Shown piece by piece: positions 35,284-44,197 of a stretch of DNA of 60,375 nucleotides. The stretch comes from Phascolarctobacterium sp. (GTDB lineage: Bacteria > Bacillota > Negativicutes > Acidaminococcales > Acidaminococcaceae). Where the stretch lies: the NCBI GenBank assembly GCA_017623055.1, contig JAGAPX010000046.1:1-60375 (forward strand). Reading direction: 5' to 3'. A program made the position numbers and the translations under genes. Position 1 is the first letter of the stretch. The number at the start of each line of letters is the position of its first letter. Below the pieces are notes generated by a model. The model searched no databases. It worked only from the letters and a program-made list of their open reading frames with translations, and was not told where the DNA came from.

Positions 35284-36954
35284 ATGCGTAGTATTGAAGT
35301 TAAAAAGGGTTCTACCCGCGCAGCTCACCGCTCCCTGTTCTATGCGATGGGCTATACTGAAGAAGAACTGAAAAAACCGCTCATTGGCGTATGCTGTGCA
35401 GCTAACGAAATTATTCCCGGTCACATGCACCTTGATACCATTGCTCAAGCTGTTAAATACGGTATCCTGGAAGCAGGCGGCACTCCCATCGAGTTCCCTG
35501 CAATTGGTATCTGCGACGGTATTGCAATGGGTCACAATGGTATGAAATATCCTTTGGCAAGCCGCGAGCTTGTAGCTGATAGCGTAGAGGCTGTTGCTAA
35601 CGGCCATGCTTTTGACGCATTGGTACTTATCCCTAACTGCGATAAGATTGTTCCCGGTATGCTCATGGCAGCTGCTCGTCTGAACATCCCCACCGTTGTA
35701 GTAAGCGGTGGTCCTATGCTCCCCGGTCGTCTCAATGGAAAAGACATTAGCGTATCCACCGTATTTGAAGCTGCTGGCCGCTTCGAATCCGGTCAAATTG
35801 GCAAAGCAGAACTGAGCGAAATCGAACATTGCGCTTGCCCCGGTTGCGGCAGCTGCTCCGGTCTCTTTACTGCTAACACCATGAACTGCTTGACTGAAGT
35901 TTTAGGCATGGGCTTGCCCGGTAACGGCACCATTCCCGCTGCTTACAACGGTCAACGTATTGCTCTTGCTAAACACGCTGGTATGGCAGTAATGAACCTT
36001 TTAGAAAAAAATATCCGTCCTCGCGACATTATGACTAAAAAAGCTTTTGAAAACGCAATCACCGTAGATATGGCTATTGGTGGCAGCTCCAACACCGCAC
36101 TTCACTTGCCTGCAATCGCTCACGAAGCTGGCATTGACCTGCCCTTGGAACTTTTCGACAAAATCTCCAAGAAAACTCCGTATCTTACCAAACTTAGCCC
36201 CGGTGGCAGCCACCACATCATCGACCTTAACGAAGCTGGCGGTATCAGCGCTGTTATGCACGAACTTGACAAACTGAAACTTATCAAAAAATCCTGCATG
36301 ACCGTTACCGGCAAAACCATTGGTCAACTTATTAAACATGCAGAAATCACTCGCCCCGATGTTATCCGCACCGTTGAAGACCCCTATCGCAAAACTGGCG
36401 GTATCGCAGTACTCAAAGGTAACATCGCTCCTGAATGCAGTGTAGTTAAAGAAAGTGCTGTTGCAGAAGAAATGCTGGTACACAGTGGTCCTGCTAAAGT
36501 ATTTAACTCCGAAGACGAAGCAATCGCTGCTATCTGCGGTAGAAAGATTGAAAAAGGCGACGTTGTTGTAATTCGCTACGAAGGTCCTAAAGGTGGTCCT
36601 GGCATGCGCGAAATGCTCAACCCCACCTCCGTATTGGCAGGCATGGGTCTGGATAAAGACGTTGCTCTCTTAACTGACGGTCGCTTCTCCGGTGCAACTC
36701 GTGGTGCTTGCATTGGTCATATTTCTCCGGAAGCACGCGAAGGCGGTAACATCGCTCTTATCCAAGACGGAGACATCATCGAAATTGATATTCCCAACCG
36801 CACTTTGAACGTGAAGCTTTCCGAAGAAGAACTGGCTGAACGTAAAGCAGCTTGGGTTTGCCCGCCCCCGAAAGTTAAATCTGGTTACTTGGCTCGTTAC
36901 GCAGCTTTAGTAACTAGTGCAGCTACTGGCGCAGTACTTCGCATCCCTGAATAA
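35284..36954 (+). CDS. ilvD: Dihydroxy-acid dehydratase
   Basis: IlvD dehydrates 2,3-dihydroxy-3-methylvalerate and dihydroxyisovalerate in branched-chain amino acid synthesis, using an iron-sulfur cluster. The 556-residue protein has the family signatures [15 protein letters not shown] and [18 protein letters not shown], which hold the cluster cysteines, and the C-terminal [29 protein letters not shown] precedes the start. It is a single-gene unit with a strong promoter. Its stop codon touches repeat copy B, and a strong terminator follows. Confidence 0.97.
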   Translation: MRSIEVKKGSTRAAHRSLFYAMGYTEEELKKPLIGVCCAANEIIPGHMHLDTIAQAVKYGILEAGGTPIEFPAIGICDGIAMGHNGMKYPLASRELVADSVEAVANGHAFDALVLIPNCDKIVPGMLMAAARLNIPTVVVSGGPMLPGRLNGKDISVSTVFEAAGRFESGQIGKAELSEIEHCACPGCGSCSGLFTANTMNCLTEVLGMGLPGNGTIPAAYNGQRIALAKHAGMAVMNLLEKNIRPRDIMTKKAFENAITVDMAIGGSSNTALHLPAIAHEAGIDLPLELFDKISKKTPYLTKLSPGGSHHIIDLNEAGGISAVMHELDKLKLIKKSCMTVTGKTIGQLIKHAEITRPDVIRTVEDPYRKTGGIAVLKGNIAPECSVVKESAVAEEMLVHSGPAKVFNSEDEAIAAICGRKIEKGDVVVIRYEGPKGGPGMREMLNPTSVLAGMGLDKDVALLTDGRFSGATRGACIGHISPEAREGGNIALIQDGDIIEIDIPNRTLNVKLSEEELAERKAAWVCPPPKVKSGYLARYAALVTSAATGAVLRIPE

Positions 36955-37073
36955 AATTGCTATAAGCGCTGTTATACTTTGTCACAGCTTGCTTACTTGC
37001 TCAACGTACTACCAGTACGCTATCGCTTCATAAGCTTCGCTGTTCCTCGTCTTCCAGCACTTCTACCAATTTT
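36953..37073. repeat. Long-hairpin repeat, copy B (3' of ilvD)
   Basis: This full copy is in the reverse orientation relative to copies A, C and E. The stem base is AAAATTG on one side and CAATTTT on the other, unlike the base of other copies but again self-complementary. Shared blocks include CCAGCACTTCT, CGTACT and the GCTTGCT region. Its first two bases overlap the ilvD stop codon. Confidence 0.82.
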
Positions 37074-37088
37074 TCTAATTTTAATGAA

Positions 37089-37128
37089 ACAAAAAGGATT
37101 GTGCAAAATTTGCACAATCCTTTTTTAT
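37089..37128. terminator. Bidirectional terminator between ilvD and the P-loop/Asp23 gene
   Basis: AAAAAGGATTGTGCAAA and TTTGCACAATCCTTTTT form a near-perfect 17-bp stem with T tracts on both sides. Confidence 0.9.
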
Positions 37129-37131
37129 TGC

Positions 37132-37986
37132 TTATAACACTTTTTCTTTTTTCACAGACAAACTGCGAATTGATACGTTGACATTCTTTACCTGCATCGC
37201 CGTCATATACTCCACCTTCTCCTTAATCTTAGCTTGGAGCTGACGAGTAATGGTAAAAATCTGCACGCCGTAGAAAAGAATTACCTCCATAGAAATAGTA
37301 ATCCCCTTGCTATCAGTACGACGACGAATGCTCACATCCGTTACCTTATCCACGCCCAACATCTTATCCGCGATAAGCATAATGATATTTTCCACAGCAG
37401 TATCTGCAATTAAAAGCTTGCCGTAAAAGCTAAAGGCAGGACGCACGATGGAACGGTCCGCATCTTTTTTCTCACGTCTTTGCTTGGAGAAAATATTGTA
37501 GGGCAAATCCGCAAAGTATCCAGTAAAATGAGGCTTCAGCTCTACAGACGGAACAGGCACAATATGCTTGCCCTCCTGCAAGCGGGAGTGACGTGCTTTC
37601 TTGATTTCCTTCTTTGTCGCAATCTGACTAATATAAACAGTCTTAACAGGCGCTTCAAGGTTAAGACGCTTGGTAATCTTGTTAATCATATTGTCAGAGG
37701 TTGCGATTATCAAAAGGCGACGGATATTATTCTTGCCTAAAGCTTCACGCACCACTCTTGCATGCTCATCATCAGTAAAGATAGCACGCTTAACTGCTTG
37801 TATTCTATTTCCTTCATTCTTAGCAGATGTGCCTGCTAAAATTCTTGTACCCTTAATTAAGAGACCATCGTCAATGATGGCATCACATTTATTATCAAAG
37901 GCAACCCCAATGGCGCGGTGGCTTTTGCCCGTACCGCTTGGGCCTACAAAGGCAACAACTTCCACAACGACCTGCCTGCCTTTCAC
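37132..37986 (-). CDS. P-loop NTPase fused to an Asp23/Gls24-like domain
   Basis: I do not know a characterised member. The N-terminal half holds a P-loop GPSGTGKS at residues 15-22 and an IIDDG strand soon after, then LLIIATSDNMINKI. The C-terminal third (about residues 190-280) resembles the Asp23/YloU fold found in envelope-stress proteins (ADTAVENIIMLIADKMLG, VSIRRRTDSKGITISMEV). The frame starts with GTG directly behind the stop of the PHP gene; a second GTG 18 bp downstream is a possible alternative start. A regulatory ATPase role is only an inference. It is the last gene of a pepA-PHP-ATPase unit. Confidence 0.72.
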   Translation of the reverse strand: MKGRQVVVEVVAFVGPSGTGKSHRAIGVAFDNKCDAIIDDGLLIKGTRILAGTSAKNEGNRIQAVKRAIFTDDEHARVVREALGKNNIRRLLIIATSDNMINKITKRLNLEAPVKTVYISQIATKKEIKKARHSRLQEGKHIVPVPSVELKPHFTGYFADLPYNIFSKQRREKKDADRSIVRPAFSFYGKLLIADTAVENIIMLIADKMLGVDKVTDVSIRRRTDSKGITISMEVILFYGVQIFTITRQLQAKIKEKVEYMTAMQVKNVNVSIRSLSVKKEKVL

Positions 37987-38808
37987 TTATTTTTCTTTAT
38001 ATTGTATCACACCTGCGACGTTTTGCCACTCCACTTCAAAAATTCCCAGCTCTGTCGGAAATCTATCAGGTATACCGTGAAAATCGCTTCCACCACTTAC
38101 GAGAATATTATATTTTTTCGCAAGGGCAAGCCATTTTTCTTGGTCAGCTTCATCTGCACTGGGGTGATACACTTCGATACCATCAAAGGCAAAATTGCTA
38201 ACCAAATATTCCGGCAGATTGCCGTCACTTAATTCACTTGGGTGAGCTAAAACTGCAATGCCACCTGCCTTGTGAATTAAGTCCACCGCTTCATCAGGCG
38301 CAAGCTTGGGTTGAGGAACGTAAGCTGGTCCCCCACGATGAAGAAGCGCATCAAAAACATCTTGCACAGTTTCGAAGTAACCTTTTGCTACTAACGCCTT
38401 TGCAACGTGAGGTCTACCCACTGCCCTATTATTCGGGTCACAGGCTTCCACTTCAATCTCGTAGCCCAAATTATGCAGCTTCTCTAACATTTTCAGCAAA
38501 CGGAACTCGCGGGCGTGACGCAGCTCGTTCATCTTTTCCAAAAGAGGAGCGTAGGTCATATCCACATAATAAGCCAAAATATGCACGCTGTCTTCTGCGT
38601 ACTGCGCTCCCAACTCTACACCAGGAATAACGCGCAAGCTTCCGCCTAAACCATCTGCTACCTTTTGGGCTTCCCCTACTCCGTTCCAAGAATCGTGGTC
38701 AGTAATGGCAAGAACGGTCAAGCCCTTAGCCATTGCTTCCTGAACCAGCCGGGTTGGAGTATAACGTCCATCTGAAAATGTACTATGAGTGTGCAAATCA
38801 ACTAACAT
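37987..38808 (-). CDS. PHP-domain phosphoesterase (TrpH/RNase AM-like)
   Basis: This is a metal-dependent phosphoesterase of the PHP superfamily, like E. coli YciV/RNase AM, which acts on 3',5'-nucleoside bisphosphates and trims RNA 5' ends. The 273-residue protein shows the four PHP motifs: DLHTHSTFSDG (residues 4-14), ITDHDS (35-40), GVELGAQ, and the later HPSE and GGSDFHG. It starts on the pepA stop (TAATG overlap) and is followed with no gap by the P-loop/Asp23 gene. Confidence 0.9.
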   Translation of the reverse strand: MLVDLHTHSTFSDGRYTPTRLVQEAMAKGLTVLAITDHDSWNGVGEAQKVADGLGGSLRVIPGVELGAQYAEDSVHILAYYVDMTYAPLLEKMNELRHAREFRLLKMLEKLHNLGYEIEVEACDPNNRAVGRPHVAKALVAKGYFETVQDVFDALLHRGGPAYVPQPKLAPDEAVDLIHKAGGIAVLAHPSELSDGNLPEYLVSNFAFDGIEVYHPSADEADQEKWLALAKKYNILVSGGSDFHGIPDRFPTELGIFEVEWQNVAGVIQYKEK

Positions 38809-40292
38809 TATAAAGTACCTGCGTATTTAATCAGGGTCATAGTACCAAAACCAGTACCACCCTTTACTTTAAAACCACTTGTCTTAGTAGCGGTGGAAGT
38901 ACCGCCAATATCAATGTGTGCCCAATCCACGCCTTCTTTGACAAATTCGCCCACAAAGAGACCACCGGTAATGCAACCACCTGCACGACCAGCGCTATTC
39001 AGCAAATCAGCAACGTCGCTCTTGATTGCTTCCTTACATTCCGGCAAGGAGGGTAATTGCCAGTAGCATTCCCCTGCCTTCTTGCCTGCTGCCTTAATTG
39101 CTTCGGCAAGCTCGTCGTTATTAGCAATGATACCACTGGTTTCGTTACCCAAAGCAATGATAACTGCACCAGTCAAAGTAGCAATGTCAATTACACGCAC
39201 TGCACCCTGCTCACAAGCATACCATACCGCATCAGCAAGAACCATTCTGCCTTCTGCATCAGTGTTGACAACTTCAATGGTCTTGCCATTAGCAGCCTTC
39301 ACCACGTCACCAGGACGTTGTGCATTGCCACCGGGCATATTCTCTGCGCAGGAAAGAATAGCAATAATATTGCAAGGCAACTTCATTTGCGCAATGGCTT
39401 GCATCGCACCCAGAATAGCGCCTGCGCCGGACATATCGTCCTTCATTTCGCCCATGTTTTCTCCTGGCTTAATGGAGATACCACCGCTGTCAAAGGTAAT
39501 TCCCTTACCAACAAAAGCAGTGTAAGGAGCATCGCCTGCGCCATTATATTTAAGAGTAATCATTCTGGGATGGTTCTTACTGCCTTGACCAACTGCTAAA
39601 ATTGCGTTCATACCTTTGGCAGCCATTGCCTTTTCATCCAGAACTTTTATTTCTAAATTATAAGCTTCTGCTACTTTTTGAGCTTCTTCTGCCATTACCA
39701 CAGGGTTCACCCAATTTCCGGGACGATTCACTAAATTGCGGGTAAGGGTTACACCTTGGGCAATAGCTTCCGCTTGAGCAAGCACTGCTTCGCCGTTTTC
39801 AACTGCACTGGTAATTTGAATGTTGCAGTTAGTATCAGGCTTCACTTCCCCCTTGCACTCATTAAATTTATACGCACCAAGGTACAAGCCTTCAGCAATT
39901 GCTTGCAGGTAGTGGGAGCGAGTTGCTTTCAAAAGCAAAGGCACTACTACGATAGCAGTAGTAGCCTTTTGTTTTTGAAGAGAGCGTACTGCTGCCCCTG
40001 CTGCTTTGCGGAAATTGGCGGGCGTACATTCCTTGCCTTCACCACAGCCAACGATGGTCAGCTGCAACAATTTACCTTCGTGCATAAGCGCCAGGGTATT
40101 TACAGCTTCCACCTCGTAGAAATCAGGATACTTTGCAAGATAAGCATTAACAGCTGCTTGCAGGCTCTCCGGCAAATCAATCTTGGCAACACCGGGAGCG
40201 CACTCCTTGCACAGCATAATTACAATACTATCTACCTTTTCATAAGTTGCTGCCTTGAAATCAACAACAGCACATTCAATATCATTAATCAT
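38808..40292 (-). CDS. pepA: Leucyl aminopeptidase (M17 family)
   Basis: This hexameric dizinc aminopeptidase removes N-terminal residues from peptides in the cytoplasm. The 494-residue protein has the metal-binding GKGITFDSGGISIKPG and the family signature NTDAEGRMVLADA, plus ENMPGGNAQRPGDVV between them. Length is normal. It lies 15 bp downstream of the NlpC/P60 gene, so the two may be co-transcribed, linking cell-wall peptide release with peptide breakdown (inference). Confidence 0.95.
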   Translation of the reverse strand: MINDIECAVVDFKAATYEKVDSIVIMLCKECAPGVAKIDLPESLQAAVNAYLAKYPDFYEVEAVNTLALMHEGKLLQLTIVGCGEGKECTPANFRKAAGAAVRSLQKQKATTAIVVVPLLLKATRSHYLQAIAEGLYLGAYKFNECKGEVKPDTNCNIQITSAVENGEAVLAQAEAIAQGVTLTRNLVNRPGNWVNPVVMAEEAQKVAEAYNLEIKVLDEKAMAAKGMNAILAVGQGSKNHPRMITLKYNGAGDAPYTAFVGKGITFDSGGISIKPGENMGEMKDDMSGAGAILGAMQAIAQMKLPCNIIAILSCAENMPGGNAQRPGDVVKAANGKTIEVVNTDAEGRMVLADAVWYACEQGAVRVIDIATLTGAVIIALGNETSGIIANNDELAEAIKAAGKKAGECYWQLPSLPECKEAIKSDVADLLNSAGRAGGCITGGLFVGEFVKEGVDWAHIDIGGTSTATKTSGFKVKGGTGFGTMTLIKYAGTL

Positions 40293-40307
40293 TTCTGAGA
40301 AACTCCT

Positions 40308-41603
40308 TTATTTATACTCTACTGCCGTAGTCAAATCGCCAAGCATGCTATTGCCATTATGACGAGTCAAGGTCAAATCGCTAACAACGACACGCATGGT
40401 GCGAACTGTTTTGCCATCCTTATAATAACTTCCCAAAGAATGGAGTACGAAGGGAACGTCATTGGATTTACCAATACACATCATGCAATGACCGTCCATA
40501 TAAAGACCAGCACCAGGCGTCAAAGTCTTGATGGCAGCAAGCTTACCTGCATCGTCAAGCTTAGACAAATTAATATGAACTCCTGCGCTTGCTTCCTGCT
40601 CGTCCGCATTGCGAGGCAAATAAATTCCCACAGTACGATACGCATTATACATTAAGCTGGAACAGTCCACACTACTTTTCAAGCCACCCCAACCGTAGGG
40701 TTCGCCATAAAATTTAAAAGCACTGCGCAAAATATTGTTAGAAGTATAAGGCAAATAGCCTTCGCTCAAAGCAGCATTCTTGGCAACCTTAACCTTTACC
40801 TTATCAAGATTACCGTCCTTACCACGACCAGCAACGTTAAGTACATAACCAGAGTCATCCACATTATGAATGGGAATACGGCTGCCTTGTTGGTACTCTA
40901 CAGTTTCTTCCCAAGTTTTCAGCTTTACGCTCTTGCCTACGACCACTACGAACTTTTTAGGGTCTACGTATTGTAGCCAAGTACTTCTATCTGTAAAAGC
41001 AATATCGTAGGTGCTAATCCAACCACTGTAATTAGCAGCTTGGATATATTGGAACTGACCATTCTCGCTGGTATGCAATACAACTACCGGGTCACAGGGG
41101 TCTAAAGCAGTCTCCTGCAACGCGTCGAAATCCTTATCCGCTGCAAAATAGAATAAGCCTTCGCCCGTAGGCAGGTTACGTAAATTACTACGTCTTACCA
41201 CAACGGCATACTTCACCTGCACGTCATCGGTAATCGCCGCAGAATTAACCAGCTTCCGCAAAATCCCCTTATAATTATCGCTGACTTTGTTACCACGCAG
41301 GTACAAATCTTCTTCCAAAGCTTCAAAATTATTCAGCTTCGCCTTAACCGTACGCTTAGACACCGTTTCAGGATATTTTTCTAAATCGACAACCGTAGGT
41401 GAAACCTTGCGAATAGTTTTATTAAACTCTTCTACTCCTTGAGCATCTAAGATTAACACGTCTCCGTCAGTATTATTTTCTATCCAGTAATCAGCAGTAA
41501 CCAGCTTGCTGAAATTAGTAATGCCTGCTGCATTTACAGGTGCTGCTACGCAACACAAGCACAATAAACACAAACATAAAAACTTTTTTAGCAAGTTAGA
41601 CAC
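40308..41603 (-). CDS. Secreted NlpC/P60 peptidase with SH3-like domains
   Basis: This is a cell-wall endopeptidase that probably cuts gamma-D-Glu-diamino acid bonds. Residues 1-25 form a signal peptide (LLKKFLCLCLLCLCCVAAPVNA). The middle has two SH3b-like regions (VVVRRSNLRNLPTGEG and the VVGKSVKLKTWEE region). The C-terminal NlpC/P60 domain has the catalytic Cys in GGLKSSVDCSSLMYNAYR, the His in MDGHCMMCIG, and a following LHSLGSY. At 431 residues it fits the two-SH3 plus NlpC layout of YkfC-like proteins. It is the first gene before pepA. Confidence 0.9.
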   Translation of the reverse strand: MSNLLKKFLCLCLLCLCCVAAPVNAAGITNFSKLVTADYWIENNTDGDVLILDAQGVEEFNKTIRKVSPTVVDLEKYPETVSKRTVKAKLNNFEALEEDLYLRGNKVSDNYKGILRKLVNSAAITDDVQVKYAVVVRRSNLRNLPTGEGLFYFAADKDFDALQETALDPCDPVVVLHTSENGQFQYIQAANYSGWISTYDIAFTDRSTWLQYVDPKKFVVVVGKSVKLKTWEETVEYQQGSRIPIHNVDDSGYVLNVAGRGKDGNLDKVKVKVAKNAALSEGYLPYTSNNILRSAFKFYGEPYGWGGLKSSVDCSSLMYNAYRTVGIYLPRNADEQEASAGVHINLSKLDDAGKLAAIKTLTPGAGLYMDGHCMMCIGKSNDVPFVLHSLGSYYKDGKTVRTMRVVVSDLTLTRHNGNSMLGDLTTAVEYK

Positions 41604-41705
41604 TCCTTCCTCGATTCTTCATACTAAATTTAATTCGTTACTGACGGAGAAAATCCTGCCTTTACTTTTAATACAGGAACGATGTAACAAATTTGCTACA
41701 AACGC

Positions 41706-41740
41706 AAAAACACCACGCAACCGAAGTTACGTGGTGCCTA
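41706..41740 (-). terminator. Intrinsic terminator of the dap operon
   Basis: On the minus strand CACCACGTAAC and GTTGCGTGGTG pair around TTCG-like loop bases, followed by TTTTTG. It lies 130 bp beyond the dapA stop, with repeat copy C between. Confidence 0.85.
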
Positions 41741-41759
41741 AATTTACTCTACTCATTTC

Positions 41760-41879
41760 AAATGCGTCAGAAGTGCCGGATAGCTAGGCGGAATAAAATT
41801 GTGCCGCGCTGGCGTACTAAGCGTACGTCAAGCAAGCAATTTTATGACAACAACGCTAGACGGTGCTTATCACGCATTT
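41760..41879. repeat. Long-hairpin repeat, copy C (3' of dapA)
   Basis: This full copy has the stem base AAATGCGT / ACGCATTT. Compared with copy E, the base pair T-A at the end of the AAGTGCT block is replaced by C-G on both arms (AAGTGCC and GGTGCTT), a compensatory change. Its right end covers the dapA stop codon. Confidence 0.82.
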
Positions 41880-42769
41880 ACCAAGCCATATTCTGCAAGG
41901 ATAGCATCCAATTTAGCCACGCCACCTTCGCTCAACGGAGTCAGAGGCAAGCGCGGAGCACCTGCGTCAATACCGGTAACTTTAGTTACAGCATATTTTA
42001 CAGGGATGGGATTGCTTTCGATGAATAGGGAGTTTGCCAACGGAACAAGCTTCTTGTTCAGTTCAGCAGCTTCTGCAACTTTGCCTTCGCTATACAGTTG
42101 CATTACGTCTTGCAGCATTTGACCACCAATATTGCCAAGAACAGAGATTACGCCACGAGCGCCAACTGCCATGAACGGAAGAACCAAACCGTCATCACCA
42201 CTGTAAATGGTAACGTTTTCAGGAAGAACACGGAAGAGTTCTGCAGTTTGAGCTACATTGCCAGCAGCCTCTTTAACTGCAACGATATTGGGAAACTCTG
42301 CTGCCAAGCGAGCAACAGTTTTCGGTTCGATGTTGGAGCCGGTACGACCGGGAACATTGTAAACGATAATGGGCAGATTAGTGGATTTAGCCACTGCTGC
42401 AAAATGTTGGTAATAACCTTCTTGAGTAGGTTTATTGTAGTAAGGACCTACTACAAGCAAACCATCAACGCCACAAGCTTCTACTGCGTTAATCAATTCT
42501 AATGTACTTGCAGTGCAGTTAGTGCCGGCGCCTACAATTACGGGAGCACGACCGTTAACACGTTCAACTACTGCTTTAAGTACAGCAATCTTTTCGTCCA
42601 TGAACATGGTAGCTGCTTCACCAGTAGAACCTTCTACTACCAAACCATCACTGCCATTTGCCAATAACCATTCTGCAAAATCAGCAGCTGCTTCACAATT
42701 AACACTACCGTCTGCATTAAACGGTGTAACCATTGCAGTTAATAGTCTACCAAAATATGCTTCTGCCAT
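41870..42769 (-). CDS. dapA: 4-hydroxy-tetrahydrodipicolinate synthase
   Basis: DapA condenses pyruvate with aspartate semialdehyde, the first committed step to lysine and diaminopimelate. The 299-residue protein has VEGSTGEAATM, the YYNKPTQEGYYQHF loop, YNVPGRTGSNIEP (active-site Tyr) and the Schiff-base lysine in VAVKEAAGN. It is the last gene of the lysine-riboswitch-controlled dapB-asd-lysC-dapA operon. Its stop codon lies inside repeat copy C, and copy D sits between it and lysC. Confidence 0.97.
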   Translation of the reverse strand: MAEAYFGRLLTAMVTPFNADGSVNCEAAADFAEWLLANGSDGLVVEGSTGEAATMFMDEKIAVLKAVVERVNGRAPVIVGAGTNCTASTLELINAVEACGVDGLLVVGPYYNKPTQEGYYQHFAAVAKSTNLPIIVYNVPGRTGSNIEPKTVARLAAEFPNIVAVKEAAGNVAQTAELFRVLPENVTIYSGDDGLVLPFMAVGARGVISVLGNIGGQMLQDVMQLYSEGKVAEAAELNKKLVPLANSLFIESNPIPVKYAVTKVTGIDAGAPRLPLTPLSEGGVAKLDAILAEYGLVNA

Positions 42770-42793
42770 AATGTATCTCTCCTATCTCCTACT

Positions 42794-42912
42794 AACTTTC
42801 CATAAGCACTGTCTAACTTTGTTGGAACTGCGATTGCTTGCTCGACGTACCACAAGTACGCCTTCACTTCACAATCTTGTTCCGCCTCGTTATTCAGCAC
42901 TTCTGAAAAGTT
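42794..42912. repeat. Long-hairpin repeat, copy D (between lysC and dapA)
   Basis: This full copy is in reverse orientation, with a stem base AACTTTCC / GAAAAGTT that pairs fully with one G-U wobble. Shared blocks include ATAAGCACTGTCTAACTTTG and GCTTGCTCGACGTAC. It fills the 170-bp lysC-dapA gap and will be part of the operon mRNA; it may set off dapA expression from the upstream genes. Confidence 0.82.
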
Positions 42913-42939
42913 TGCGTTTCTCAAAATTTTTAAGCAGTT

Positions 42940-44160
42940 TTAGAGTTTGAACGCCTCGTGCAACGCCTTAACCGCTTCATTCAAGCACTCTTCTTTAATA
43001 ATTGCGGAAATGGTGGTGTCGCTGTCCACAGTTTGCAAAATAGCAATTTTCTTGCTAGCCAAAGCTGCAACGAAGGTAGCCATAACGCCGGGTACACCGC
43101 GCATTGCGTTACCAACAACGGTAACCTTACCGCAACCAGTGTTAAGAACATATTTAAATTCAGTGTTATCAAGAACTTCGCAGGTACGATCCACGTCGGG
43201 AGAGAATACTGCAAACATTGCTTCTTTCTCAGAAAGGTTCAAACTGCCAACGGAAATGCCAGCTGCTGCCAAATCTTCGAACAATTTTCTACCAGCGGAC
43301 ATATCTTCCGGATTAAGAGCAATGCGGAATTGAGCCAAATCACTAAGGCTTGCAACGCCACTTGCCATATTATCGTTAATTGCAACGTCGCTACCCAAAC
43401 TACCAGCAGCACGTTCGTTGGTAATGATAGTACCAGGTGCTTCGCTGAAAGTAGATTTTACAATTAAAGGTACGTTGCTGCTCATAGCAATTTCTACTGC
43501 GCGCGGGTGAATAACCTTTGCACCATTGTGTGCCATTTGACAAACTTCTGCGTAAGAAATTTTTTCCAAGATGTTTGCTTGTGCTACTACACGAGGGTCA
43601 GCAGTCATAATGCCATCAACGTCAGTGTAGATTTCTACAAATTCTGCGTGGAGCGCTGCGCCCAAAGCTGCTGCAGTAGTGTCACTGCCACCACGACCAA
43701 GAGTAGTGAATTTTTGGTTGTCTTCGGTTACGCCTTGGAAACCGCAAACAACGGGAATGATGCCAGCTTCCAGCAGGTGATGCAGGTTAGAAACGTTAAT
43801 ATTTTTGATGCGAGCTGCACCAAATTGAGAGTCAGTGATAATACCTGCTTGACCACCGGTCAAAGCCATAGCATTGATACCGTGTTTTTGCAGATGAGCT
43901 GCCATGATGCAGGAGGAAATAATTTCGCCACAGCACATCATAACGTCCATTTCACGTACGTTAACGGAAATGTTTTCTGCTTTCAGAACGTCAATCAAGG
44001 TATCAGTTGCGTAAGGTGCGCCCTTACGACCCATAGCAGATACTACAACTACAGGAGAGTAGCCATTGTGAATGGCTTGTTGAATTTTATTTTTTACGGC
44101 AAGGCGAGATTCTTCGTTTGCAACGGAGGTGCCACCGAATTTTTGCACTATGATTTTCAT
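42940..44160 (-). CDS. lysC: Aspartate kinase
   Basis: Aspartokinase phosphorylates aspartate as entry to lysine, threonine and methionine synthesis. The 406-residue protein starts MKIIVQKFGGTSVANEESR, has the catalytic-domain motifs TLGRGGSDTTAAALGAAL and YTDVDGIMTADPRV, and carries two ACT domains (about residues 265-400) for amino acid feedback. Placement behind a lysine riboswitch predicts a lysine-responsive isozyme. It is third in the dap operon. Confidence 0.96.
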   Translation of the reverse strand: MKIIVQKFGGTSVANEESRLAVKNKIQQAIHNGYSPVVVVSAMGRKGAPYATDTLIDVLKAENISVNVREMDVMMCCGEIISSCIMAAHLQKHGINAMALTGGQAGIITDSQFGAARIKNINVSNLHHLLEAGIIPVVCGFQGVTEDNQKFTTLGRGGSDTTAAALGAALHAEFVEIYTDVDGIMTADPRVVAQANILEKISYAEVCQMAHNGAKVIHPRAVEIAMSSNVPLIVKSTFSEAPGTIITNERAAGSLGSDVAINDNMASGVASLSDLAQFRIALNPEDMSAGRKLFEDLAAAGISVGSLNLSEKEAMFAVFSPDVDRTCEVLDNTEFKYVLNTGCGKVTVVGNAMRGVPGVMATFVAALASKKIAILQTVDSDTTISAIIKEECLNEAVKALHEAFKL

Positions 44161-44197
44161 TTGAACTCTCTTCCCTTCGGCTTTATCTTAATTGAGA

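Noticed and set aside
42739-42924. A 61-codon open frame on the minus strand between lysC and dapA
   Set aside because: It is the translation of hairpin repeat copy D plus the dapA 5' region, and the other repeat copies do not keep this frame open.
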